64,000 nt of DNA, taken from positions 3,596,001 through 3,660,000 of the forward strand of contig JASGHO010000001.1 of NCBI GenBank assembly GCA_047602305.1, given 5' to 3'. A program made the translations under genes and the position numbers. The notes beneath the pieces were generated by a model. That model ran no database searches. It was not told where the DNA came from and saw nothing but the letters and a program-made list of their open reading frames with translations. Of the stretch, positions 54,101-62,213 are shown piece after piece. Source of the stretch: Ancrocorticia sp047602305. GTDB lineage: Bacteria; Actinomycetota; Actinomycetes; Actinomycetales; Actinomycetaceae. Within the stretch, counting starts at the first letter, position 1; each line of letters opens with the position of its first letter.

Positions 54101-54740
54101 GGCGAAGGCCGAACGCCCCTACCTGACCGCCACGGATGTGGTCCACCTGTCTGAGAACGGTGAAGAATTCCTGCTGAACCAGCGCAGGCCGGTTCCTCAG
54201 AAGCCGTCGCGGGCGGCACGCCTGGGAACCTCAATGCACGCGCAGATCGCCCACCACTTCTCACAACCCGCCACCCTCAATATTGACTCGCTCTACGATG
54301 TCCCGGAGTTTGAGGTGGATATGGACACCCAGCGCGAGGCCGAGGAACAGCTACTTGAGGCATTCCTTGCCTCGCCATGGGCGGATTATCCGCCGCTTGC
54401 CATCGAGCAATCAATGGAAATCGTGGTGGCCGGCCGCATCATCCGCTGCACCATTGACGCCGTCCTCGACACCTCGGCGGTGCCGGGGATGAAACCGGTG
54501 ACCATCGTGGACTGGAAGTCCGGGCGGCGGCCCTCGGCGCGCCAGGTTGATTCACGCGAACTTCAGCTCGCCCTGTATCGGTTGGCGTGGGCGCGCTCGC
54601 GCCGCATGCCGCTGGAGGATATCGGTGCCTGCTTTGTCTACCTGCGAGAGAGGCCGGGGCGCCAAGTTCTGCACGCCGGCAATCTCAACGAGGCGGAGGT
54701 GAGCAAGAGAATTGCGGACTCTCTGCCGAGCGCGCGGTGA
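51171..54740 (+). CDS. adnB: AdnB, lead motor subunit of the AdnAB helicase-nuclease
   Basis: This 1189-residue UvrD-like protein has motifs in order: FPPTQQQRAVIES, VVAGAGSGKTATMVNRI near residue 40, GLTFTRKAAGELAERV, RLVLLDEYQDTS near 280 with a canonical Walker B, VGDPRQAIYGWRGA and IMTVHAAKGLEWRDLVVV near 740. The C-terminal nuclease domain has LGTSMHAQIAHHF, TIVDWKSGRRPSARQ and LQLALYRLAWA. An acidic, low-complexity stretch follows Walker B (about 305-380), longer than needed for the motor. The start ATG overlaps the adnA stop (ATGA). Confidence 0.91.
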   Translation: MSRYDEIMQILNAKFPPTQQQRAVIESTAPGILVVAGAGSGKTATMVNRIAYNIAIKSVRPGEVLGLTFTRKAAGELAERVDRALAKLRRAGVGTDVDPRDDLDRPVIATYNSFASEIASSYGMLIGADPAARLITDAERWQIMRDIVETWPHTGDEDPFHGSSPSSITNIALTMAAALIDNQCSTDEARIFFDLELEALDAFGEDKARFKNAKDASAHWTQLRGGDSLRVRRAALDIVDAYLGRKRELGVVEFADQVAIAANVLRAFPALGQELAGRYRLVLLDEYQDTSINQAEFLAQALAPMMDAGDAAGEERGGRAGEDHGGHDGADGVADLPSDDVSTNVDTDSQGDEDSSWGDEEVPQSPRGSCTVRRPRSVCAVGDPRQAIYGWRGASANALADFEHEFGRRLGGIDTLSLTTSFRNDDAILAAANAVAEGIEAQALTVAELKPRPNSGPGRVVEIRTLLREDSYRAIAWRIRDVMRAVAADHERDGAEIAVLCRKHSYEDLLVAALAELEIPYEIVGGESLIRRPEVLTIRAALAVVATPGRNDQLLRLLTLLGIGSSDLRALRAWSGEIAAREIAKAGSSLSPRDEQSLVEAATYLPPEEWAPRHGPGLSPESRERLSFLSDALAELRASIHAPLADLIAQTARHFGLDLTAAVRSTGAQRVRTSLDSFIALGDSFETSHPGSSLLDFLVWLDASDAREHGGEEEAGEDAVRVDEEIEVHAGVVQIMTVHAAKGLEWRDLVVVPEVVDREFSDITTNVKAWPQNSSVFPFPLRADRKYLPQFEIAECADKFEAGEAYLDFKRNQLTAYESQEARRLAYVAFTRSQAELLVAGYGLKNREEVKRLKEEAGAVPLKARSSYLEDMRARATVTPIAEVAGSHWPAELVAEVGENMALNELVAVLGEETVVTQGLPEIPHYEELTDLVRWPSDVPRSFGDLAPVAGDGDPGEWEWQADVLLSEREISDEASLAKAERPYLTATDVVHLSENGEEFLLNQRRPVPQKPSRAARLGTSMHAQIAHHFSQPATLNIDSLYDVPEFEVDMDTQREAEEQLLEAFLASPWADYPPLAIEQSMEIVVAGRIIRCTIDAVLDTSAVPGMKPVTIVDWKSGRRPSARQVDSRELQLALYRLAWARSRRMPLEDIGACFVYLRERPGRQVLHAGNLNEAEVSKRIADSLPSAR

Positions 54741-54749
54741 TTTCCGGCG

Positions 54750-55706
54750 CTACCGCCCGCTTGGGTCCACATCCCAGGCCGGGCCGGTGGAGAGCGAGGG
54801 ATCAGAGTTGACACTATCGGCCAGCTCGGTGAGCATGTCGAGGGCGTCGCGCTTGATGTCCGCGTTATTGGTGCGAATACCGTGCTGTAGCCAGCGCACG
54901 ATGTTCAGTTCATTGATGAGGTAGGCGCGGGTGAGGCAGTGCTCGTCCAGGTGCCTGCTGCGTGTGTTCTGGTAGGACTCGATGAGTACGTCGAGGATGT
55001 CCTCGTCGAGGTCGAGAAGGTTGACCAGATCGGTGGCCGGATCACCCACGTGGGCCTCTCCGAAGCCCTGGACCGAGGCCACACCGGTATCGTGCCACAG
55101 GAAGTTGGCGCTCTCGATGTTTCCGTGCACCGTGACGGGATCGAAATCCCACAGGGTCAGATTGCTGAGGGCCTCTTCCCAGCGGCGCCGCAAAACATTG
55201 GGGATGTGGTTGACCTGCTCGGCATTGTGAAGTTCGGCGAGGTGACGGCGTCGGCACTCCTCGGCGGTGTACGAGGGCAGACCGGCGTTGCGAATAATCC
55301 CGTGGGGAAGCAGATGAATAGAGGCGATCGTCCGCCCGAGTTCGCGCGCATCTTCGCCGCTCAAGTCGTCGAAATCAACGGAAGTTCCGAAGGGCTGGGG
55401 ATAAACCATCGCCCGCCCGCCGGTTGGCACCGGGGAGAATCCTGCGGGACGAATAACATCGAAAGGGAGTTCGCCGCGTCGCAGCTGATCGAGCAAGAGT
55501 GGAGCTAGCCCAGCTTCAGCCTCCAGGGCCGTTGCTGCCGTGAAGTGCTTGGGACACTTGACAATCCAACGCCGTCCGCGCGAATCCACAACGCACCCCG
55601 TCACGAAATCATCGTTTTCAATAAAGGGCGCGCGCGTGCCAACCACGTTGAGGCCGTCAATCGCTCCCACGGCAAGGGCTGCAAGGTACTGAGGTGAGAT
55701 CTTCAC
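54750..55706 (-). CDS. Aminoglycoside/macrolide phosphotransferase-like protein with altered catalytic motifs
   Basis: The 318-residue fold is that of the APH kinase-like family found beside adnAB in actinobacteria: RWIVKCPKHFTAATALEAEAGL near residue 47 with the nucleotide lysine, and a C-lobe with VTVHGNIESANFLWHD near 200. The usual HGD catalytic aspartate is Asn, and the metal-binding IDFGD is replaced by VQGFGEAHVGDPATDL. It therefore probably does not transfer phosphate and may be a pseudokinase with a binding role. It converges with adnB, the two stop codons lying ten bases apart. Confidence 0.78.
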   Translation of the reverse strand: MKISPQYLAALAVGAIDGLNVVGTRAPFIENDDFVTGCVVDSRGRRWIVKCPKHFTAATALEAEAGLAPLLLDQLRRGELPFDVIRPAGFSPVPTGGRAMVYPQPFGTSVDFDDLSGEDARELGRTIASIHLLPHGIIRNAGLPSYTAEECRRRHLAELHNAEQVNHIPNVLRRRWEEALSNLTLWDFDPVTVHGNIESANFLWHDTGVASVQGFGEAHVGDPATDLVNLLDLDEDILDVLIESYQNTRSRHLDEHCLTRAYLINELNIVRWLQHGIRTNNADIKRDALDMLTELADSVNSDPSLSTGPAWDVDPSGR

Positions 55707-55794
55707 CCAGTCAACATACGTCTTATACCTCTCTTACCGCGAGTCCACACTCCAAATCTCACGAAATCCTCTATGGGGCTCATCTCTTCGCCGA

Positions 55795-55883
55795 CGAAGT
55801 GAAGGGTTTGTACGCGACACCCCGGCAAATTTCCGCGATTTTCTGTACAAACCCCTCACTTGGTGTACGAACCCCTCACTTGG
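55795..55883. repeat. Three copies of an 18-19 bp motif, one inverted
   Basis: GTACAAACCCCTCACTTGG lies at 55845 and, with one change, at 55865; an inverted near-copy (AGTGAAGGGTTTGTAC) lies at 55798-55813. Inverted and direct copies can form a stem with a 30-base loop. They sit between two minus-strand genes and could be an operator or a terminator. Confidence 0.7.
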
Positions 55884-55920
55884 CTAAATGGCACACCCGC
55901 CACAACCGAGGCTCCATGAA

Positions 55921-56808
55921 CTAACTGATCCGCGACTTGAGGAAGGCGTTGATGTCGTCGGTGAGCTCGCGATCGATGGGGATGACGTCGTCGTCGAGCT
56001 TGCGAATGGGTGCCAGCAAGCGCACCGACGAGGTGAGCCAGAGCGCGTCCGCTTCGAGGAGCTGCTCGCGGCGGAAGATTCCCTGGGCCGTGGCGAATCC
56101 GCGGCTGTCGAGGTACTTGAACACCGAGTCCTGGGTGGTACCGGGCAAGATGCCGAGCGCGGTGGAGGGGGTCCAGATGCGGGTACCGAACTTGGCGATG
56201 AGGGTGGAGGAGGGGCCTTCGAGGACGTACCCGTCGGAGCTGACGAACAGGACGTCGTCCGCTCCGCGGCGTGCCGCCTCGCGCAAAACGGCCTTGTTGA
56301 CCGCGTAGGAGAGTGTCTTGGCTCCGGCGAGGAGCCATGGCGCGCGGGCGGCGATGTCGTGTGGATAGCCGCGATCGAGGACGGCGACGTTCATTCCTTC
56401 GGTTCGCTCGGATTCGAATCCTCCGCTGGGCATGGCCATGACCCAGCAGGTAGCGACGTCGTCGCCTTCGATTCCGCGGGTCACAACCACCTTGACGAGC
56501 TTTTCCGGCACCTCTTCGGAGAGCTCAATCGACTTATGGATGGCGGCTTCGATGGCGGCGAGATCGAGCGCGGGTAGGTCGAGCATGGCGGCGGACTTGG
56601 CAAGGCGCCGTTGATGCGCTTCGACGGCTTGCGGGCGGCCATCCACGACGCCGAGCACCTCGAAGATGCCATCACCTCGTGTGACACCGAGATCGAGGAC
56701 GGAGATGTGTGGTTCGTTGATGTCGACGACGTGGAGCCGTTCTTCCACGGAGACGACACCGTTTTTCGGCTTGGCTTCAACAGGACTGACGAGAATACAC
56801 GCGGGCAT
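55921..56808 (-). CDS. Class IV PLP aminotransferase, probable aminodeoxychorismate lyase
   Basis: This 295-residue enzyme has the class IV pattern: LDLGVTRGDGIFEVLGVVDG near residue 40, HQRRLAKSAAML, the PLP lysine in GAKTLSYAVNKAVLREA near 160, DDVLFVSSDGYVLEGPSSTL and LGILPGTT. The branched-chain aminotransferases and D-amino-acid transaminases share this fold; size and the KTLSYAVN stretch favour a PabC-type lyase, which makes p-aminobenzoate for folate. AAAGGAGCTGTC precedes the ATG at 56808. It diverges from tadA. Confidence 0.82.
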   Translation of the reverse strand: MPACILVSPVEAKPKNGVVSVEERLHVVDINEPHISVLDLGVTRGDGIFEVLGVVDGRPQAVEAHQRRLAKSAAMLDLPALDLAAIEAAIHKSIELSEEVPEKLVKVVVTRGIEGDDVATCWVMAMPSGGFESERTEGMNVAVLDRGYPHDIAARAPWLLAGAKTLSYAVNKAVLREAARRGADDVLFVSSDGYVLEGPSSTLIAKFGTRIWTPSTALGILPGTTQDSVFKYLDSRGFATAQGIFRREQLLEADALWLTSSVRLLAPIRKLDDDVIPIDRELTDDINAFLKSRIS

Positions 56809-56934
56809 GACAGCTCCTTTGCTGGACGTGATGTGCAACACGTTACCCCCTTGATTCTAGAGGTTATCCACAGCCTGTGGGGAATTTCTGCAGAGATTGG
56901 TCAGACCATCTACAGTGCGAGGCGAGGAGGAACG

Positions 56935-58299
56935 ATGTCTGTACACTCACCCGCCCGCGAGGGCTTGGAGAACGCCGTCCGCAATTTGGTGCGTCAGCGC
57001 GGCGTGGATCCACAGCGCGAACCTGCCGCTCTCGACCGGCTCATTGGCGAGGCGATCGCGGATTACGAGGAACGCTCGGTGCGCGGCCGCGTGGAACCTC
57101 TCGATGCTGTGGAACCGCTACGTCAGGCGTTGCGCGACGTCGTGGGCGGTTACGGTGCCCTTCAGCCGCTTCTTGACGACGACGACATCGAGGAGATTTG
57201 GATTGACGAGCCCGGGAAGGTCTTCATCTCGAAGGATGGGCGCAGCGAACTGACCACCATCGTGCTCAAGGATTCGGATGTGCGCGACCTGGTGGAACGC
57301 ATGCTGCGGGCATCGGGGCGCCGCCTTGACCTGTCCAGCCCCTTCGTGGACGCAGCTCTGTCCAGCGGCGAAAGATTGCACGCGGTGATCCCGGACATCA
57401 CTCGCAAGCATTGGGCCGTGAATATCCGTAAGTACGTGCTGCGGGCCCGCAGCCTCTCCGAACTGGTGGCGGTGGGGCTTCTTCCGCAACATGCCGCCGC
57501 CTTCCTCGATGCGTCGGTGCGGGCGGGCCACCACATCCTGGTATCTGGCGCGACCCAGGCAGGCAAGACCACATTGCTGCGAGCACTGCTCGGGTCGGTT
57601 CCCGCAAGTGAACGGATTGTTACCGCCGAGGAGGTGTTCGAGCTCAATCTTGAGCACCGCGATGTTGTGGCGATGCAAACTCGCCCGCCCTCCATTGAGG
57701 GCCGCGGCGAGGTGACGCTACGCCGACTCGTCCGTGAAGCATTGCGTATGCGCCCGGAGCGCATCGTCATTGGTGAGGTGCGCGCGGCCGAGGCGTTTGA
57801 CTTGCTCATCGCGCTCAACTCCGGCATCCCGGGCGCTTGCACCCTACACGCCAATTCTGCTCGCGAGGCGGTTCTCAAGCTGTGTACGCTGCCGCTGTTG
57901 GCAGGAGAGAATGTGACCTCGCAGTTCGTGGTGCCCACGGTCGCCAACGCCATCGACATTGTGGTGCACGTGGAGCGCGCCGCGAACGGGAAGCGCCGTG
58001 TCAGCGAGATCGTGGCTGTGACCGGCAGGGTGGAGGGGTCCCGCGTTGAGGTCGCCACCCTATTCGAGACCCGCGAGGGGCGGCTGGAACGGGCCAGCGG
58101 TGAGGTGCCTCGCCCGGAGAAATACCAGCGCGCAGGAATCGACCTGGCCCAGGTGCTCGGCGAGGGGCGCGGCCCGGGCGAACGTGTGGCGGGTGGACGC
58201 CAGACTCCCGCCCCGCACCAGGCACCCCGCGAGAGTCCCGCACCGCGCGCGAACCGCGCCTCCCGTGAGAAGAAACCGGGTGCATTATGGGCGTCGTGA
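56935..58299 (+). CDS. tadA: TadA/CpaF-type pilus assembly ATPase
   Basis: This hexameric motor of the tad (Flp pilus) secretion system has 454 residues: an N-terminal all-helix part, IEEIWIDEPGKVFISKDGRSEL near 80, Walker A LVSGATQAGKTTLLRALLG near 200, the Asp-box ERIVTAEEVFELNLEHRDVV, Walker B RPERIVIGEVRAAEAFDLLIALNSG and the His box CTLHANSAREA. The last 55 residues are a Pro/Arg-rich tail. GGAGGAACG precedes the ATG. It overlaps tadB by 13 bases and leads a seven-gene pilus operon. Confidence 0.92.
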   Translation: MSVHSPAREGLENAVRNLVRQRGVDPQREPAALDRLIGEAIADYEERSVRGRVEPLDAVEPLRQALRDVVGGYGALQPLLDDDDIEEIWIDEPGKVFISKDGRSELTTIVLKDSDVRDLVERMLRASGRRLDLSSPFVDAALSSGERLHAVIPDITRKHWAVNIRKYVLRARSLSELVAVGLLPQHAAAFLDASVRAGHHILVSGATQAGKTTLLRALLGSVPASERIVTAEEVFELNLEHRDVVAMQTRPPSIEGRGEVTLRRLVREALRMRPERIVIGEVRAAEAFDLLIALNSGIPGACTLHANSAREAVLKLCTLPLLAGENVTSQFVVPTVANAIDIVVHVERAANGKRRVSEIVAVTGRVEGSRVEVATLFETREGRLERASGEVPRPEKYQRAGIDLAQVLGEGRGPGERVAGGRQTPAPHQAPRESPAPRANRASREKKPGALWAS

Positions 58300-59120
58300 T
58301 CGGAGGAAGTTTCGGGCTGGGCCTCCTCATCGTGTGGAGTGTGCTCAGCGGCGCGCTTGGTTCGTGGCATACGCCGCGGCTGTTGCGGCGCTTGTACCAG
58401 CGCCGCCGCGAAGTCCTCGTCATCCTCGCCTGCGCGACGGTGGGTGCCGTGGTAGCCCTGGCCATCAGCCAGAACATCCCCCTGGCGGTTTGTGTGGCGG
58501 CAACAGCAGGATTCATTCCCACCTCGCTTTCCCACGCGAAAGCACGAACCCGCCGCGCCCAAGCGCGCGAGGAGTGGCCCGACGTTCTTGATGACATTGT
58601 CTCGGCGCTCCGGGCAGGCCTGGGAATCGGAGAGGCCCTCGCCTCCCTCGCAGTCCGCGGTCCGGAATCGCTACGCCCTCACTTTGCTGAGTTCGCGGCA
58701 CATCTTCAGGCCACTGGCCGCCTCGACCCAGCTCTCGATTCACTCAAGATCCGACTGGCTGATCCGGTGGCCGACCGGGTCATCGAAGCAATGCGGCTCG
58801 CCAGTAGATTGGGTGGCCACGACCTCGCTGCCATGCTGCGTTCGCTAGCCACCAGCCTACGGGCGGAGAACCGTGCTCGCGGCGAGCTCTTGGCACGCCA
58901 ATCCTGGTCGGTCAACGGTGCCCGCGTGGCGGCGGTAGCACCGTGGATCGTTCTCGCCCTTCTCGCCACCCGCCCGGGCACGATCGAGGCATTCGCCACG
59001 GCGGGTGGAACGTTGATCCTGGTGGGAGGCTTCCTCATGACCGTCATCGCCTACATGCTCATGACTCGCCTGGGGCGGCTGCCGGAGGAACCGCGAGTGC
59101 TCGTGCGAGGTGACGCGTGA
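58287..59120 (+). CDS. tadB: TadB-like pilus inner-membrane platform protein
   Basis: This 277-residue protein has two membrane helices near residues 1-25 and 45-80 and a pair at the end. Between them is the T2SSF cytoplasmic domain: EWPDVLDDIVSALRAGLGIGEALASLAVRGP and RVIEAMRLASRLGGHDLAAMLRSLATSLRAE. It should form the platform for the TadA motor together with TadC. The start overlaps the tadA end; the end overlaps the tadC start by four bases. Confidence 0.9.
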   Translation: MGVVIGGSFGLGLLIVWSVLSGALGSWHTPRLLRRLYQRRREVLVILACATVGAVVALAISQNIPLAVCVAATAGFIPTSLSHAKARTRRAQAREEWPDVLDDIVSALRAGLGIGEALASLAVRGPESLRPHFAEFAAHLQATGRLDPALDSLKIRLADPVADRVIEAMRLASRLGGHDLAAMLRSLATSLRAENRARGELLARQSWSVNGARVAAVAPWIVLALLATRPGTIEAFATAGGTLILVGGFLMTVIAYMLMTRLGRLPEEPRVLVRGDA

Positions 59121-60094
59121 GTATTTCACTGATGAACGTTGTGTCCGTCGCCGACTCCCTCATGGCCCTGAATGTCAGCCTCGGAACCCTCAGCAGCCTC
59201 AGTCCTCTCAGTACCTTCAGTCCCGCGGGCCTTCTCGTCGGCGCCGGTGTGGGAATTGGTCTCTTCGCTTTCCTTTCCTTCATCCTTCGGCCCCGCCCCT
59301 CTCTCGTTCACCGAGTGATCCCTTATACCGAAGAGGGGTGGATCCCCGCCCGCCCACCTGTGGTGCGGCGAGTTGTTGCCTGGCTCATGGATCTCATGGA
59401 GACACTCGGATCCTCGACGAGCTCGGTGCGGCGGCGCCTCAACATGCTGGGAAACCGCACGGTGCGTTCTTTCCGACTCCAGCAGTTGCAATGGGCCGGA
59501 GCGGGATTCATGGTGGGCGTGCTGATGGCTCTCAGCCTGGCGATGCGCGGAGCAAATCTGCTGGTGTGTCTGCTGATTGCCATCGGCTCGGCGGGTGCTG
59601 GCGCGCTCGCGGCCGACTCCCAACTCACCCGGCAGGTGCGCCGCCACAGCGAGGATCTGACGCAGCAACTTCCGGATATCGCCGAACTGCTTGCTCTGGC
59701 GGTCTCCTCGGGCGAGTCGATCAGGGCCGCCCTGGAGCGAGTGGCCGAACTTGGAAACGGCGCGTTGGTCAAGGAAATCGAGCGCACCCTTGCCTCGGTG
59801 TGGTCTGGCACCTCGCTTACGCAAGCCTTGGCTGCCATGTCCGAACGCTCGGGGAGTATGGAGGTGGCGCGCTTTTGTGACGCCCTTGTTTCCTCCATGG
59901 AACGCGGCACCGCCCTCTCCGACGTACTCCAGGCCCAAGCCCAGGACGCCCGCGAACAGGCCCGCCGCCAGCTCATGGAGGCGGGCGGGCGCAAGGAGAT
60001 CGCCATGATGATCCCCGTCGTTTTCCTCATCCTTCCCGTCACCATTCTTTTCACGCTCTATCCCGGCCTTCGCGCCCTCACCATGCTTCCCTGA
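59117..60094 (+). CDS. tadC: TadC-like pilus inner-membrane platform protein
   Basis: This 325-residue paralogue of TadB starts with GTG. Membrane helices lie near residues 35-55, 130-170 and 300-320. The T2SSF domain reads LTQQLPDIAELLALAVSSGESIRAALERVAE and FCDALVSSMERGTALSDVLQAQAQDAREQARRQ, then GGRKEIAMMIPVVFLILPVTILFTLYPG. It is the last of three tightly overlapping genes; a 190-base gap with short repeats near 60105-60150 follows before the pilin gene. Confidence 0.9.
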   Translation: MSISLMNVVSVADSLMALNVSLGTLSSLSPLSTFSPAGLLVGAGVGIGLFAFLSFILRPRPSLVHRVIPYTEEGWIPARPPVVRRVVAWLMDLMETLGSSTSSVRRRLNMLGNRTVRSFRLQQLQWAGAGFMVGVLMALSLAMRGANLLVCLLIAIGSAGAGALAADSQLTRQVRRHSEDLTQQLPDIAELLALAVSSGESIRAALERVAELGNGALVKEIERTLASVWSGTSLTQALAAMSERSGSMEVARFCDALVSSMERGTALSDVLQAQAQDAREQARRQLMEAGGRKEIAMMIPVVFLILPVTILFTLYPGLRALTMLP

Positions 60095-60284
60095 TGTCTC
60101 CTCGCCCCAATATGTCCCCTGACCGTTCGTCGCCCTGATATGTTCCCTGCCCATTCGTCCCAGTGTTACGTCCCGAGACCTTCCCCGACCCAATAGTTCT
60201 TGGTTCTTTCGCACCACCTGACAGAACCACACCAACCTTCCACTCCTCAGCCCGAGGAACACCCAACAACCGAAAGGATCCCCG

Positions 60285-60581
60285 ATGAGATCACACACGA
60301 TTGCCCTGGCCTTGCGAGTCCACCTGACGCTGTTGACGCTTCTTGGAATGCTCGGGACCGGCACCTCCGCGCGTCTCCGAGACTGGTTTTCCCGCCCGCT
60401 CGCTGCGTTGCGTTCCAACGACGATGACCTTCACCACGCCCACTCCGAGCGCGGCGACGTTCCGGGCTGGGTCCTCGTCACCCTCATGACGGCCGGTTTG
60501 GTCATTGCCATCTGGGCGATTGCCGGTCCGGCGCTCATCAACGTGTTCAACACAGCGCTGACGAGAATCTTGAGTGTCTGA
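60285..60581 (+). CDS. Flp-type pilin-like protein
   Basis: This 98-residue protein has a 50-residue polar leader, then ERGDVPGWVLVTLMTAGLVIAIWAIAGPALINVF. A charged stretch leads straight into one hydrophobic helix, as in Flp/TadE prepilins cut by a class III peptidase next to the glycine. It is the most likely major or minor pilin of this operon. GAAAGGATCCCCG precedes the ATG. Its stop overlaps the next start (TGATG). Confidence 0.8.
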   Translation: MRSHTIALALRVHLTLLTLLGMLGTGTSARLRDWFSRPLAALRSNDDDLHHAHSERGDVPGWVLVTLMTAGLVIAIWAIAGPALINVFNTALTRILSV

Positions 60582-61204
60582 TGCGTCGTTTGTCGAGCAT
60601 CTCTCCAGGGCAGCCGCGAGCGCCCGCGACGTCTCCTTCGCCCGCCAAGCCTGGGCGTTACGTGCATTCCGGCAACCACTCCCGGCCCGCCGAGCCGGGG
60701 CATCACCTGCGGTTAGTTGCGCCTGAGCGGTGTACAGAGCCGGAGGAATCTGTCTGGTCCCTGCGATCCGTCGAGCCCAGTGGCGGCGCCCAGCCCACCG
60801 CGCTTGGGCGCCCCCGCCAGCGCGGTGTGCCGCACGAGCGTAACGAGTGTGCCGAGTCCGGCCAAGCTCTCCCGAGCTTTGTCATGGTGGCACCGCTCCT
60901 TCTTTTGGTGTCGCTTGCCCTTCTGGGGTTGGCGATGGCCCTGCACGCGCGGGTGATTGTTCTGGACTCGGCTGCTGAGGGCGCCCGATTTGGCACCCAT
61001 ACCAGCCTTGATCTCGCGCGTTCTCGCACCAGTGAATTGATTGGCGCTGCCCTTCCGCGCGAGTACGGCGAGCAGGTGAGCGCCGTTTATCGCAATGTTG
61101 CCGGCGTTCCCGTGGTGGAAGTGAGTGTGGTGTGCCCGATCCCGATGCTCGGGATGCTGGGGCCCGCGACGATGGAGGTGCGCGCACATGCTGCCGTCGA
61201 GTAA
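60581..61204 (+). CDS. TadE-like minor pilin, first
   Basis: Of 207 residues, about the first 95 are Pro/Ser/Arg-rich. Then SGQALPSFVMVAPLLLLVSLALLGLAMALHARVIVLDSAAEGAR forms the TadE-type helix, and an extracytoplasmic domain ends VRAHAAVE. TadE-like proteins are pilus-associated pseudopilins. The long polar N-terminus is unusual; a start nearer the helix (for instance at about 60830) would give a more standard length. Confidence 0.75.
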   Translation: MRRLSSISPGQPRAPATSPSPAKPGRYVHSGNHSRPAEPGHHLRLVAPERCTEPEESVWSLRSVEPSGGAQPTALGRPRQRGVPHERNECAESGQALPSFVMVAPLLLLVSLALLGLAMALHARVIVLDSAAEGARFGTHTSLDLARSRTSELIGAALPREYGEQVSAVYRNVAGVPVVEVSVVCPIPMLGMLGPATMEVRAHAAVE

Positions 61205-61733
61205 CAACCACAGTGCATTCGGGCGCCTGGGTATCCGCACGCGTCAGGCCCGACCGCGCGGGAATCACCGGCTGTCCCGACACCAAGAACCATCGAGCGA
61301 GTTCGACAACACCGACACCACCAAGCCCAGCAGCACCGAGTCCGGCAACGTCATCGTTGAGTTCGTGGGGGTGATGATTGTTCTTGTGGTCCCAGCCCTC
61401 CTCGCTCTGCTTGCCGCGTCCTCCCTCCTCCTGGGCCAGGCGGCCGTCACTGCGGCGGTCCGCGATGGCGCCCGCGCCTTCGTGCGTGCGGAGTCCGCGA
61501 TGCAGGGGCGTCACCATGCCACACAGATCGCCACCGAGGCCTTCGAGCAACGCGGCGTCGACGCCGACGTCACCGTGGATTTCGCCTGCTCGGCTATTCC
61601 TTGCCTCACCCCGGGCGCTTCAGTAACGACGACGGTGCGTGCTCACGTACTGCTCACCTCCGTAGGGATGACGGTCACCTTGGATGAGAGCCTGCAACTT
61701 CCCGTGGATGAACTGAGAGAGGAGCGAGAATGA
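61188..61733 (+). CDS. TadE-like minor pilin, second
   Basis: This 181-residue protein has a polar 48-residue leader followed by ESGNVIVEFVGVMIVLVVPALLALLAASSLLLGQAAVTAAVRDGAR, the TadE helix with a conserved Glu, then a domain with one Cys pair (ACSAIPC). The start at 61188 has GGAGGTG upstream and overlaps the previous gene by 17 bases. It overlaps the next gene by four. Confidence 0.8.
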   Translation: MLPSSNNHSAFGRLGIRTRQARPRGNHRLSRHQEPSSEFDNTDTTKPSSTESGNVIVEFVGVMIVLVVPALLALLAASSLLLGQAAVTAAVRDGARAFVRAESAMQGRHHATQIATEAFEQRGVDADVTVDFACSAIPCLTPGASVTTTVRAHVLLTSVGMTVTLDESLQLPVDELREERE

Positions 61734-62194
61734 GCGGTCCCATCACGGCCCAGAGATCGCCAGCCGCACCGGCGATACCATCACCAGCACATGAGAAAAC
61801 TGAACGCGGAAATATTCTCATCCTTGGGCTCACGCTGTGGCTGGTGGCCTGCCTGCTGGTGATGGGCACAATTTCACTCACGCTTGTGAGCCTGGAGCGC
61901 CGTGAACTCCTTGCCACCGCCGATGCCGTGGCGCTGGAGATCGCCGACGATATCGACGACGACGCGTATTACGCGGGTGCCGCCCAGGCGCCGCCGTCGT
62001 CCGCGCACGTTCGCACCCGTGCGGCGCAACTCCTGGACCCGGGAACTCGGGTGAGCGAGCCATCGGGGCTGGTGGACGGCGTCGTCGTCGTTTCACTGAC
62101 ACGCGAGGTGAGCCTCATGTTCGTTCCCAGCGGGTTATCAGACTCCCGCGTCACGGTGAATGTCACCAGTAGCGCGGGACTGCGGGACCGGTGA
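61730..62194 (+). CDS. TadE/TadG-like pilus-associated protein
   Basis: This 154-residue protein has a polar leader, then ERGNILILGLTLWLVACLLVMGTISLTLVSLERRELLATADAVALEIAD, the helix of the Rv3654c-type TadE-like proteins. A short outer domain (EVSLMFVPSGLSDSRVTVNV) follows. It closes the tad operon, 20 bases before prfB. Confidence 0.8.
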   Translation: MSGPITAQRSPAAPAIPSPAHEKTERGNILILGLTLWLVACLLVMGTISLTLVSLERRELLATADAVALEIADDIDDDAYYAGAAQAPPSSAHVRTRAAQLLDPGTRVSEPSGLVDGVVVVSLTREVSLMFVPSGLSDSRVTVNVTSSAGLRDR

Positions 62195-62213
62195 ATACGG
62201 TAGCCTTGAGTGC

